The notes: a model not told the origin generated them from the letters alone. 36,989 bases of DNA from Methylothermaceae bacterium (GCA_026984375.1 JALSSF010000179.1:1-36989); one strand, 5' to 3'. Positions 1 through 8,672 are shown, counted from the first letter of the stretch. Numbers and translations: made by a program.

Positions 1-93
1 CTTGGCGTGGCGACGGTGCTGATCCTCATCGTGGTGCCGGTGCTCTACGCGCTTTTCTTCAACATCCGCGAAGATAGCGGGGAATCGGCATGA
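1..93 (+). CDS. C-terminal end of an RND efflux permease (partial, 5' truncated)
   Basis: Frame 1 reads LGVATVLILIVVPVLYALFFNIREDSGESA*, a typical RND permease C-terminal TM helix; its stop overlaps the ATG of the outer membrane factor at 90 (ATGA). Confidence 0.75.
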   Translation, partial: LGVATVLILIVVPVLYALFFNIREDSGESA

Positions 94-1637
94 GGCGTCC
101 GCGCCTGATCCTCGCGCTGACCGCCGCTCTCGCCGGCTGCGCCGTGGGGCCCGACTACCGCACGCCCCGGGCCCCGGTCGCCGCCGACTGGGTCGGTGCG
201 GCCGATCCGACCCTGAAGCGCACCGAGGTCGATCTGGCCCGTTGGTGGCAGGTGTTCGGCGACCCGGTTCTGAACCGGCTGGTGACCCTGACCCGACACC
301 AAAATCTCAGCCTTCAGGCCGCCGCCATCCGCATTCTCGAAGCCCGGGCCCGGTTGGGTATCGCCTCGGGATCGCTGTATCCTCAGCGGCAACGGCTCAC
401 CGGTGATCTGAGCCGGCAGACGGTCAGCCAGCACGCCCCTAACACCTCGCCGGCGATGGACCGCCATTTCACCACCGCCGGCATCGGTTTCGACGTGGGC
501 TGGGAACTGGACGTGTGGGGCAAGTTCCGCCGCGGGGTGGAGGCAGCGGAAGCCAACCTGGCCGCGGCGGCGGCCGACCGCGACGACCTGCTGGTCTCTC
601 TCACTGCCGAAACCGCCCGCACCTACGTCCTCGTCCGGGCGTTGCAGGCCCGCATCCGGGTCGCCGAGGAGAATCGGGCGATCCAGCGCCGGACCTTGCG
701 GATCGCCGAAGCGCTCTACCGCGGTGGCGCCATCGACGAACTCGATCTCCTCCAAGCACGGAGCCTGCTGCACACCACCGAAGCGTCCATTCCACCGCTG
801 CGGGCCGCCCTCCGCCAGGGCAAGAACGCTCTGGCGGTGTTGGTGGGGCGGCCGCCGGGTGCGGTGGACGCGATCGTGGCCGAACCCCGTCCCATCCCGG
901 CCCCGCCGGTGACGGTGGTGATCGGCGTACCGGCGGATCTGTTGCGGCGTCGTCCCGACGTACGCCGTGCCGAACGGCGCCTGGCGACCCAGAGCGCCTT
1001 GATCGGCGTCGCCGAGGCGGATCTCTATCCCCACTTCTCCCTGCTGGGATCGCTCAACCTGCGCGCCAGCGACGCCGCCCTGACCTTCGCTTCCGGCGGC
1101 GCCAGCAAGCTGGCCGACCTGTTCAGCGCCCGAAGCTTCCAATATTTCGTCGGGCCCAGCCTCAGCTGGGACGTGTTCAACTACGGCCGCCTGCGCAACC
1201 AGGTCCGTGCCGAGGACGCCCGTTTCCAGGCATTGGTCGCCACCTACCGCCAGACCGTCCTGACGGCGGCGCGCGAGGCCGAGGACGCCATCGCCGCTTT
1301 CGTCAACGCCCGGGTGCGCCAAGAAAAACTGCGCCACAGCTACGAGGCGGCGCGGCGTTCGGTGGCCCTCTCCCTGCTCCAATACCGCGAAGGGCTGGTC
1401 GGTTATCAGCGGGTGCTCGACTCCCAGCGCAGCCTGCTGACCACCCAGGACGCCCTGACCCGGGCACGCGGTGACGTCGCCATTCAGTTGGTTCGCCTGT
1501 ACAAGGCGCTGGGCGGGGGCTGGCAGGGTCACGGCCGGGCCATCCCCGAGGCGGTCCGTCGGGAAATGGCGGAGCGGACCGAATGGGGTTCGTGGTTACG
1601 GTTGGAGGACGGGACGGATCCCGATGGGAGCTGGTGA
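90..1637 (+). CDS. RND efflux system outer membrane lipoprotein, NodT/OprM family
   Basis: 515 aa; lipobox-like LAGCAVGPDY followed by YRTP; RRRPDVRRAERRL and LYPHFSLLGS motifs typical of the outer membrane efflux protein family. Confidence 0.93.
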   Translation: MRRPRLILALTAALAGCAVGPDYRTPRAPVAADWVGAADPTLKRTEVDLARWWQVFGDPVLNRLVTLTRHQNLSLQAAAIRILEARARLGIASGSLYPQRQRLTGDLSRQTVSQHAPNTSPAMDRHFTTAGIGFDVGWELDVWGKFRRGVEAAEANLAAAAADRDDLLVSLTAETARTYVLVRALQARIRVAEENRAIQRRTLRIAEALYRGGAIDELDLLQARSLLHTTEASIPPLRAALRQGKNALAVLVGRPPGAVDAIVAEPRPIPAPPVTVVIGVPADLLRRRPDVRRAERRLATQSALIGVAEADLYPHFSLLGSLNLRASDAALTFASGGASKLADLFSARSFQYFVGPSLSWDVFNYGRLRNQVRAEDARFQALVATYRQTVLTAAREAEDAIAAFVNARVRQEKLRHSYEAARRSVALSLLQYREGLVGYQRVLDSQRSLLTTQDALTRARGDVAIQLVRLYKALGGGWQGHGRAIPEAVRREMAERTEWGSWLRLEDGTDPDGSW

Positions 1638-1647
1638 CGTCGGAGCG

Positions 1648-2151
1648 TCAGGGCAGCAACGGCCGGACGACCGCCGCGAAGGCTTCCTCGTCGAAGGGTC
1701 CGGCACGGCGGAAGACGATGGTACCGTCGCGGTCGATCACCACGGTGTAGGGCAGGACGCCCGGGGTGTCGCCCCATCGGCGCAACAACGCCGTGGCCGT
1801 CGTCACGGGTCCCCGCAGTACGGGAAACGGTAGTTCCAGGGTGCGGGCCACGTTGGCCAGTTTGGCCGGATCGTCGAGGCCGACGCCGATCACCTGGAGA
1901 CCGCGGTCGCCGTAACGGTGCTGCCAGTCCGCCAGGTGCGGCAGTTCCGTCATGCACGGCCCGCACCAGCTGGCCCAGAAGTTGAGCAGGATCACCTGGC
2001 CGTGCCAGTCGTAGAGACGGTGATGGCGGCCCGACAGATCGGGCAGAACCAGCGGCGGCAGATCCCAGGCGTTGGCGGCGGGGGCTGCCGTCGCCGACGC
2101 CGGGGTCAGGAGCGCCGCCGCCAAGATCAGGCTACGGTGCCAGAGCGCCAT
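1648..2151 (-). CDS. TlpA/ResA-like thioredoxin-fold protein
   Basis: Signal-like N-terminus; NFWASWCGPCMTELPHL redox motif. Confidence 0.9.
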   Translation of the reverse strand: MALWHRSLILAAALLTPASATAAPAANAWDLPPLVLPDLSGRHHRLYDWHGQVILLNFWASWCGPCMTELPHLADWQHRYGDRGLQVIGVGLDDPAKLANVARTLELPFPVLRGPVTTATALLRRWGDTPGVLPYTVVIDRDGTIVFRRAGPFDEEAFAAVVRPLLP

Positions 2152-2782
2152 AGTAAGCGGCCAGACCCTCGATTTCCTCGTCGGTGAGCTGCTCGGCGAT
2201 CAGGCGCATGCGGCCGTAGATGTCGTTGTGCCGCTGCCCGGTGCGGTAGGCCTTGAGGGTCTGGGCCAGATAGGCCTGGGACTGGCCGGAGATGCGGGGG
2301 GTATCGATCCGTTCCCCCTGGCCGTGATCCCCGTGGCAGACTCGGCACGGCGGAATGATGCGCTTGCTGTCGCCGTGCTCGATCAGGCGCAGCACCCCGG
2401 CGCTGAGCTTCCCTGCCGCCGCGGCCGGTTTGGCCGGCGGCTGACGGCTGTAGAAGGCGGCCAGGTCGGCCATGTCCTGCTCCGACAGGCCGGCGGCGAA
2501 GCCCTGCATGATCGGGTTCTCCCGGCTGCCGTCCTTGTAGTCGTGCAGCTGGCGGTAGAGGTAGGTCGCCAGCTGGCCGGCGAGATTGGGAAACACCGGA
2601 TTGGCGCTGACGCCCGTTTCACCGTGGCAACTGGCGCAGCGGCCGGCCAGGGCTTTGCCTTTCTCCGGATCGCCGCGCTCCACCTGTTCCAGGGTTTCCT
2701 CGGTCCAGGCGACCTGAGTCGCGGGGCCGGCCTGGGCGGCGGTCATCAGCAGGGCGCTCAGTCCAACGATCCAACACTTCAT
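2132..2782 (-). CDS. Diheme c-type cytochrome (cytochrome c4-like)
   Basis: Two CXXCH motifs (CASCH, CRVCH), signal peptide, adjacent to oxidase genes. Confidence 0.9.
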   Translation of the reverse strand: MKCWIVGLSALLMTAAQAGPATQVAWTEETLEQVERGDPEKGKALAGRCASCHGETGVSANPVFPNLAGQLATYLYRQLHDYKDGSRENPIMQGFAAGLSEQDMADLAAFYSRQPPAKPAAAAGKLSAGVLRLIEHGDSKRIIPPCRVCHGDHGQGERIDTPRISGQSQAYLAQTLKAYRTGQRHNDIYGRMRLIAEQLTDEEIEGLAAYYGALAP

Positions 2783-2783
2783 G

Positions 2784-4406
2784 TCAGTACCCCCAGGGCA
2801 GCGATTCGTAGGTTTTCAGGAAGAAGAACTGGGCGATGGGCCAGCCGAAACTGATCAGCATCAACACCAGGATTACCAGATTCCAGGTCTTGATGTTTTC
2901 CACCCAGGCGGGCAGTCCTTCAGGGGGGTGGATCGGTTCGGCGTAGGCGATGCCGGTGTCGGTTTCGGGTTCCGGATTTTTCCAGGTGCGCCACAGGATG
3001 ACGCCGAACAGCACCGCCGAGCCCAGCAACACCGCGCCGCCCATGATCATGAACAGCTCGTAGGGCTGCCACGCCAGGGTCAGCAGGCTGTTGTAGGTGA
3101 CTCCGGAGATGCGCCGCGGCTGTCCCAGAAGGCCGAGGACGTGCCAGGGGGTGCTGAGCAGGGTCATGCCCACGAACCAGGTCCACAACTGGATCAGCGC
3201 CAGGGTGTTGGACACCAGCTTCCGCCCGGTGATCTTGGGCCAGAGGTGGTAGGCGATGGCGAAATAGAGGATCACCGTGGTGCCGGCGAAGATCAGATGG
3301 AAGTGGCCGGGCACCCAGGCGGTGTTGTGGATCATGGTGTTGAGGGCATAACTGGCGTTGACGATGCCGCCGAAGCCGCCCAGGATCAGCATCAGCAACG
3401 CCAGGATGGCCGCCAGCACCATGGGGTTGCGCCAGGGGAGGGTACCGATCCAGCCGAACAGACCCTTGCCGCCGTTGAGGCGGCCGGCGATCTCCATCGA
3501 CGCCAGCACGGTGAAACCGGTCACCAGGGTCGGTACCGCCACCAGGAAGGTGCCGACGCCGTGCCACAGCTTCCAGCCGGCACCCTGCTCCGGATCCACG
3601 TACAGGTGGTGGAAGCCGATCGGCAGGCTGAAGATCAACAGCCCCAGGAAGGCGAACTTAGCCATCTCCTCGCTGAACAGATAACCGCCGGCCTCCCGGG
3701 GGACGAAGCAATAGAGGGCGATGTAGGCCGGAATCAGCCAGAAATAGACGATCGGATGCAGCGTCCAGGCGAACAGGGTGCGGGCCAGGCCGGGATCGAG
3801 GGTGTCGTTCCAGCCCAGGGCCCAGGGAATCAGCTGGAACACCACCTCCAGCGCCACCCCAGCGCTGGTCCACAGCCACAGCAGGGCGTTGGCGACGGTG
3901 GCGTACATCGCCAGGGGCAGCGTCCTGCCGGGATTGTCCCGGTGCCACTGCACCGCCATCACCACCATGATGGCGCACCAGACCCAAGAGCCGACCACCA
4001 ACAGGGCGGCGCCGATGTAGAACAGGGCGTGGGCCTGGATTGGCGGATAGAAGGTGTAGAGCACTGAAGCCTTGCCGGTCAGCAGGGGAATGGCCGCCAG
4101 TACGGTGCCGATCAAGCTGACGAAGAAGCCGGCCCAGGCCAGCCCCGGCTGCCACAGGGGGCGCTTCAGGCTGGTGGTGGCGGTCAGATAGCCGAAGCCC
4201 ATGATGAAGAAGGTGGTGAGGACGTAGGCCATCAGCACCCCGTGGGTGCTGACCGAGGCGAAGTATCCCTTGGGGGATTCCAGGAAATCGAACAGGCCGC
4301 TGCGTTCCACCACCTGATAGAAGCCCAGGAAAGAGGCAAACAGGAAGGCGGCGAAGGCGACCGTCCAGTTCCACAGGGCCAGTCGGCGGCTTTGATGGTC
4401 GTTCAT
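2784..4406 (-). CDS. ba3-type (family B) heme-copper oxidase subunit I
   Basis: 540 aa polytopic protein with heme-copper oxidase core segments (HGVLMAYVLTTFF, YPPIQAHALFYIGAALLVVGSWVW, FHHLYVDPEQ, NTAWVPGHFHLIFAGTTV). Paired with a short CuA subunit II and a IIa-like peptide, as in ba3 oxidases. Confidence 0.92.
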   Translation of the reverse strand: MNDHQSRRLALWNWTVAFAAFLFASFLGFYQVVERSGLFDFLESPKGYFASVSTHGVLMAYVLTTFFIMGFGYLTATTSLKRPLWQPGLAWAGFFVSLIGTVLAAIPLLTGKASVLYTFYPPIQAHALFYIGAALLVVGSWVWCAIMVVMAVQWHRDNPGRTLPLAMYATVANALLWLWTSAGVALEVVFQLIPWALGWNDTLDPGLARTLFAWTLHPIVYFWLIPAYIALYCFVPREAGGYLFSEEMAKFAFLGLLIFSLPIGFHHLYVDPEQGAGWKLWHGVGTFLVAVPTLVTGFTVLASMEIAGRLNGGKGLFGWIGTLPWRNPMVLAAILALLMLILGGFGGIVNASYALNTMIHNTAWVPGHFHLIFAGTTVILYFAIAYHLWPKITGRKLVSNTLALIQLWTWFVGMTLLSTPWHVLGLLGQPRRISGVTYNSLLTLAWQPYELFMIMGGAVLLGSAVLFGVILWRTWKNPEPETDTGIAYAEPIHPPEGLPAWVENIKTWNLVILVLMLISFGWPIAQFFFLKTYESLPWGY

Positions 4407-4921
4407 GATTCACCTCCCTTGGAAGCATGTTCGCGTTCCCAGGTCTGCTTGGCCACCACCGTGACCTTGCTCCACATGTAGTCGTGGCCCAGACCGCAAT
4501 ATTCGTTGCACAGCATCGGATAGTCGCCGGGTTTGGGGAAAGTGGTGGTGACCTCGGACACATAGCCGGGCACCACCATCGTGCTCATGTTGGTCATGGG
4601 CATGTGGACGCCGTGGAGCACGTCGATACTGGCCCAACGGAAGGTGATGGGGGTGTCGGCGGGAATGGTGATGTGGCGGGGAAAGAAGCCGTAGCGCCCG
4701 GCCACCATGATGACCTTGATGCTGCCGTCGGGCTGGATGTGAACCCCCAGGTTGTCCTCGGCGAACTCCTCGCTCAGGTGCAGCCGGGCCGAATCGATGG
4801 TCTCGACGTTACTGGGAGGTTTGATCCCCAGGGCCAGGGAGAGGAAGATCGAACCCAGAAACAGAACGACCATCCCGAGGGCGACGTACAGCCATTTCTT
4901 CTCCAACGGATCGATGTGCAT
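4403..4921 (-). CDS. ba3-type oxidase subunit II (CuA)
   Basis: 172 aa, single N-terminal TM, CuA signature CNEYCGLGHDYM with upstream VLHGVH; start/stop overlap with subunit I. Confidence 0.92.
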   Translation of the reverse strand: MHIDPLEKKWLYVALGMVVLFLGSIFLSLALGIKPPSNVETIDSARLHLSEEFAEDNLGVHIQPDGSIKVIMVAGRYGFFPRHITIPADTPITFRWASIDVLHGVHMPMTNMSTMVVPGYVSEVTTTFPKPGDYPMLCNEYCGLGHDYMWSKVTVVAKQTWEREHASKGGES

Positions 4922-4929
4922 GGCTCACC

Positions 4930-5079
4930 TCACTGGACCGCGCCGCGGGGGATGAAGACACCGTAATATAGGAACAGCCAGGCTGCCGCCATGCCCGCCG
5001 CGACGATGAGCATGAGCGCCCAGGTGCCTTTGGGTGGGGATTCGAGTATCCGGCGTTTTTCTTCTTCAGGCAAAGACAT
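4930..5079 (-). CDS. Small single-TM protein resembling ba3 oxidase subunit IIa (CbaD-like); not in ORF track
   Basis: Manual translation MSLPEEEKRRILESPPKGTWALMLIVAAGMAAAWLFLYYGVFIPRGAVQ*, 49 aa; GGAGGAGG-type RBS upstream; first gene of the oxidase operon. Resembles the Thermus ba3 subunit IIa pattern (PKG, one TM, short VF.RG tail). Confidence 0.8.
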   Translation of the reverse strand: MSLPEEEKRRILESPPKGTWALMLIVAAGMAAAWLFLYYGVFIPRGAVQ

Positions 5080-5110
5080 GGCGGGACCTCCTCCGATTCG
5101 TGAGCATTAG

Positions 5111-5133
5111 AGTCTGCTAAAAAATAGCAGACT
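5111..5133. promoter_or_regulatory. Perfect 9-bp inverted repeat in the divergent oxidase/hydrogenase intergenic region; candidate operator
   Basis: AGTCTGCTA-AAAAA-TAGCAGACT, exact reverse complements; the right arm overlaps a TTGACA-like hexamer at 5133-5138. No T-tract, so not terminator-like. Confidence 0.6.
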
Positions 5134-5204
5134 TGACAAGTTTTCGTGAAAAAATTTTCGTAACCATTATAGTAGTTGAGGGTCGATCGAATCGGAGCAG
5201 GGCC

Positions 5205-5927
5205 ATGGCCAGCTTCATCTTGGACGGCCGGGAAATCTCCTTTCGGCCCGGCCAGACCATCATCCAGGCGGCATTGGCTGCTGGAGTCTACATTCCCCAT
5301 CTGTGTTGGCATCCCCGGTTTCCTCCCCACGGCAGCTGCAAGCTGTGCACCGTCAAGGTCAACGGCCGGCTGTGTTCGGCCTGCACCTTTCCCGCCGCCG
5401 AGGGCCAGGAGGTGGTGTCCGGGTCCGATGAACTGCGCCGCCTGCGCCGGCGCCTGACCCAGATGCTGTTCGTGGAGGGCAATCATTTCTGCCCCTCGTG
5501 CGAGAAGAGCGGCCAGTGCGAGCTCCAGGCGATGGGCTATCACCTCGGGATGACCGACAGCCATTATCCCCATTTCTACCCGCGCCGCGACCTCGACGCC
5601 AGCCACCCGCAGGTGCTGCTCGACCGCGACCGCTGCATCTTCTGCGAACTGTGCGTGCGTGCCAGCCGCGCCGAGGGCAAGAACGTCTTCGAGCTGGCCG
5701 GCCGCGGCGTCCATACCCGCCTGGTGGTCAACTCTCCCAGCGGCAGATTGGGTGACAGTGCGCTGGAGGCCGGCGATCTGGCCGCCCGCATCTGTCCGGT
5801 GGGGGCGATCGTCCTCCGCGACACCGCCTTCCGGGTGCCGATCGGCCAGCGCAAATACGATCACCGGACCATCGCCGAGGTCAGCATCGAGGAAGAGAGG
5901 CCGTTGCTGGGGGAGGGGGATGGCTGA
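5205..5927 (+). CDS. hoxU: Hydrogenase diaphorase-associated Fe-S subunit HoxU
   Basis: Start taken at ATG 5205 inside the 5133 ORF. N-terminal 2Fe-2S (HLCWHPRFPPHGSCKLCTVKVNGRLCSAC), NHFCPSCEKSGQCELQ typical of HoxU, and CIFCELC...CPVGA. Confidence 0.9.
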   Translation: MASFILDGREISFRPGQTIIQAALAAGVYIPHLCWHPRFPPHGSCKLCTVKVNGRLCSACTFPAAEGQEVVSGSDELRRLRRRLTQMLFVEGNHFCPSCEKSGQCELQAMGYHLGMTDSHYPHFYPRRDLDASHPQVLLDRDRCIFCELCVRASRAEGKNVFELAGRGVHTRLVVNSPSGRLGDSALEAGDLAARICPVGAIVLRDTAFRVPIGQRKYDHRTIAEVSIEEERPLLGEGDG

Positions 5928-6315
5928 ATCCCGCTGGCGCCAACGAATGGAAAGCTTCGCCCGTGCCATGGCGCAGCTGCGGGAGGCCTGCCGGCGAGAG
6001 CGCTACAGCGAACTGGAACGGGCCGGCCTGATTCAGATGTTCGAGTTTTCCCTGGAATTAGCCTGGAAGACCCTGAAGGACTGGCTTTCGGAGGAAGGTT
6101 ATGCGGTGGCTACGCCGCGTGAGACGATTCGCCAAGCGTTCGAGGCCGGCCTGTTGCCGGAAACGGATGCAGGGGTGCTGTTGGAGGCTTTGAGACAACG
6201 CAATCTGCTGGCGCATACCTACCGGGAAGAACTGGCACGGGAAGCCGTCGAACTGATCAGAAAACGCTACTTTCCGGTATTGCAACGGGTGTTGGGGCGA
6301 TTGGAGACGAAATGA
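5920..6315 (+). CDS. HEPN-domain protein, HI0074-like nucleotidyltransferase substrate-binding family (type VII TA toxin-like)
   Basis: Start ATG 5920 overlaps the hoxU stop by 8 nt. 131 aa with FEFSLELAWKTLKDWL, PRETIRQAFEAGLL and RNLLAHTY, matching RX4HXY; followed by an MNT gene. Confidence 0.9.
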   Translation: MAESRWRQRMESFARAMAQLREACRRERYSELERAGLIQMFEFSLELAWKTLKDWLSEEGYAVATPRETIRQAFEAGLLPETDAGVLLEALRQRNLLAHTYREELAREAVELIRKRYFPVLQRVLGRLETK

Positions 6316-6638
6316 CGGGTGCTGAAGTGAAACCGGAATATCGTCGCCGCATCGTTGAAATCTTGGCGGCCCATCCCAAGGTGGAACGGGTGGTTCTGTT
6401 CGGGTCCCGCGCCTGGGGGCGGCCGAAGCCGGCTTCGGACATCGATTTGGCCTTGTACGGCAGAAATCTGACTTTGGCCGATGTGGCCGCGTTGCAGGCT
6501 GAGCTGGAAGAAACCGACATCCCGCAACGGATCGATCTGGTGCTTGCCGGAGATATCGCAGACCCGAATCTGCGCCGTCGTATCGAAAACGAGGGGATCG
6601 AATGGTTCCGGCGTGTCCGGGCGGAGGCGGTCTCTTGA
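6312..6638 (+). CDS. Minimal nucleotidyltransferase (MNT) domain protein (type VII TA antitoxin-like)
   Basis: LFGSRAWGRPKPASDIDLALYG matches GSX10DXD exactly; ATGA overlap with the HEPN gene. Confidence 0.92.
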   Translation: MTGAEVKPEYRRRIVEILAAHPKVERVVLFGSRAWGRPKPASDIDLALYGRNLTLADVAALQAELEETDIPQRIDLVLAGDIADPNLRRRIENEGIEWFRRVRAEAVS

Positions 6639-7174
6639 AGCCCAGGATCCGCATCGCCACCACCTCCCTGGCCGGCTGTTTCGGCTGCCACATGTCACTC
6701 ATGGACATCGACGAACGCCTGCTGGCGCTGGCCGAGATCGCCGATTTCGACCGCTCCCCCCTGAGCGACGTCAAGCGCTGCGAACGGTGCGACATCGGCA
6801 TCGTCGAGGGTGGGGTGTGCAACGCCGAGAACGTCGAGGTGCTGCGCGAGTTCCGCCGCCATTGCAAAATCCTGGTGGCCATCGGCGCTTGTGCCCTCAA
6901 CGGCGGCATTCCGGCGTTGCGCAACCGCTACGATCTGGGCGACTGCCTCGAGGAAGCCTTCCTCACCGGCATCGGCGTCACCGACCCCAAGGTTCCCGGC
7001 GATCCGGAGCTGCCGCTCCTGCTCGACAAGGTCCATCCGATTCACGAGGTGGTGAAGGTGGATTATTCCATCCCCGGCTGTCCCCCCTCGGCCGACACCA
7101 TTTGGACGGTGCTGACCGCCCTGATCGCGGGCAACGAACCGCAACTGTCCGGTGAGTCGATTCGCTATGACTGA
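6635..7174 (+). CDS. hoxY: [NiFe]-hydrogenase small subunit HoxY
   Basis: TTG start proposed at 6635 (TTGA overlap with MNT stop, GGAGG upstream); TTSLAGCFGCHMSLMDIDE, CDIGIVEGGVCNAEN, IGACALNGGIPALRN, IPGCPPSADTIW. Confidence 0.9.
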   Translation: MKPRIRIATTSLAGCFGCHMSLMDIDERLLALAEIADFDRSPLSDVKRCERCDIGIVEGGVCNAENVEVLREFRRHCKILVAIGACALNGGIPALRNRYDLGDCLEEAFLTGIGVTDPKVPGDPELPLLLDKVHPIHEVVKVDYSIPGCPPSADTIWTVLTALIAGNEPQLSGESIRYD

Positions 7175-8672
7175 ACAGCGCTACCGCCATCTGGAGACCG
7201 CCGAAAACCCCAGGGATCTGCGCCGGGTCGCCATCGATCCGGTGACCCGGGTGGAAGGCCACGGCAAGGTGACCCTCCTGCTCGACGAGATGGGCCGTGT
7301 ACACCAGGCCCGGCTTCACATCGTGGAATTCCGCGGCTTCGAGAAGTTCATCCAGGGACGCCCCTACTGGGAGGTACCGGTACTGGTGCAGCGGCTGTGC
7401 GGTATCTGCCCGGTGAGCCACCTGCTCGCCGGGGCCAAGGCGGTGGATTGTCTGGTGGGGGTGGAGACGCTTCCCCCGGCCGCCGAGAAACTGCGTCGCC
7501 TGCTCCATTACGGCCAGGTGCTCCAGTCCCACGCCTTGCATTTCTTCCACCTGGCCTCCCCGGATCTGCTGTTCGGCTTCGACAGCGAGGCGGAGAAGCG
7601 CAACGTGCTGGAACTGTTGCGCTGCGGGCGCTTTCGCGACATCGCCCTGGAAGGAATCAAACTGCGCAAGTTCGGCCAGGAGGTGATCCGGGCGGTGATC
7701 GGCAAGCGCATTCACGGAACCGGGCCGATTCCCGGTGGCATGAACAAGCATCTGGACGCCGCCGACCGGGACCGGCTGGCGCCGCAGCTGGACGAGGTGT
7801 TGCGCTGGGCGCGAAACGGCCTGGAACTGGTTCGTTCCCTTTATCTGGCCAACGCCGATTACCACCACCGCTTCGCCGTCATCCGCTCCCATTTCATGGC
7901 TTTGGTGACCGGGGACGGCGGCCACGAACTCTACGACGGCCGCATCCGGGTGCGGGGCGACGACGGGCGGATTCTCTTCGACGGACTCTGCGACCGGGAC
8001 TACACCGGCTACATCCACGAGCAGGTCAAGGCGTGGAGCTACATGAAATTTCCCTATCTGGCCGCCCTGGGGCCGGAGGAGGGTTGGTACCGCGTCGGCC
8101 CCCTGGCGCGGATCAACACCTGTGATTTCATCGACACCCCCGAGGCCGAGGCGGCGCGGCGGGAATTTCTGCGGCTGGACGGAGGGCTGCCGGTGCAGGC
8201 GTCGCTGGCTTATCACTGGGCGCGGATGATCGAGATCCTCCACTGTGCCGAGAAGATCCGCGATCTGTTGGCCGACCCGGATCTCTACGCCGGCGATCTG
8301 GAAACCCGGGGAAGCCGGTGCCACGAAGGTGTCGGCGTCATCGAGGCCCCCCGCGGGGTGCTGATCCATCATTACCGTATCGACGACGACGGACTGGTGA
8401 CCAAGGCGAACCTGATCGTCTCCACCACCCATAACAACACCGCCATGAACGAAGCCATCCGTCAGGTGGCGGCGGAATATCTCGACGGCTGCGAACTGAC
8501 CGAGGCGCTTCTCAACCGCATCGAGATCGCCATCCGCGCCTACGATCCCTGCCTGTCGTGCGCCACCCACGCCATCGGCAAGATGCCGCTGGTGGTGGAT
8601 CTGGTGACGGCCGAGGGAGAAACGGTGCAGCGTCTGGTGCGTCACGGCGACGGTGCCGTGGCCGCGGCATGA
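7167..8672 (+). CDS. hoxH: [NiFe]-hydrogenase large subunit HoxH
   Basis: IDPVTRVEGHGKV, L1 motif RLCGICPVSH, L2 motif DPCLSCATH; ATG 7167 overlaps the hoxY stop. Confidence 0.95.
   Translation: MTEQRYRHLETAENPRDLRRVAIDPVTRVEGHGKVTLLLDEMGRVHQARLHIVEFRGFEKFIQGRPYWEVPVLVQRLCGICPVSHLLAGAKAVDCLVGVETLPPAAEKLRRLLHYGQVLQSHALHFFHLASPDLLFGFDSEAEKRNVLELLRCGRFRDIALEGIKLRKFGQEVIRAVIGKRIHGTGPIPGGMNKHLDAADRDRLAPQLDEVLRWARNGLELVRSLYLANADYHHRFAVIRSHFMALVTGDGGHELYDGRIRVRGDDGRILFDGLCDRDYTGYIHEQVKAWSYMKFPYLAALGPEEGWYRVGPLARINTCDFIDTPEAEAARREFLRLDGGLPVQASLAYHWARMIEILHCAEKIRDLLADPDLYAGDLETRGSRCHEGVGVIEAPRGVLIHHYRIDDDGLVTKANLIVSTTHNNTAMNEAIRQVAAEYLDGCELTEALLNRIEIAIRAYDPCLSCATHAIGKMPLVVDLVTAEGETVQRLVRHGDGAVAAA

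Noticed and set aside
45-1532. Long minus-strand ORF (495 aa) opposite the outer membrane efflux gene
   Set aside because: Shadow ORF of a GC-rich gene: low-complexity G/Q/R/H-rich translation, no domain signature, fully opposite a well-supported CDS.
2781-4067. 428-aa plus-strand ORF
   Set aside because: Antisense shadow of oxidase subunit I; rich in Q/H/G/D with no TM or domain pattern.
5111-5133. Palindrome as an intrinsic terminator
   Set aside because: No T-tract on either strand after the stem, and it lies between divergent starts where no terminator is expected.
5133-5173. TTGACA (5133) paired with TATAGT (5168) as one sigma-70 promoter
   Set aside because: Spacing is about 29 nt, too long for a canonical promoter; the elements may belong to different promoters.
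4809-5969. 386-aa minus-strand ORF spanning the divergent promoter
   Set aside because: Antisense to hoxU and crosses the intergenic palindrome; no recognisable domain.
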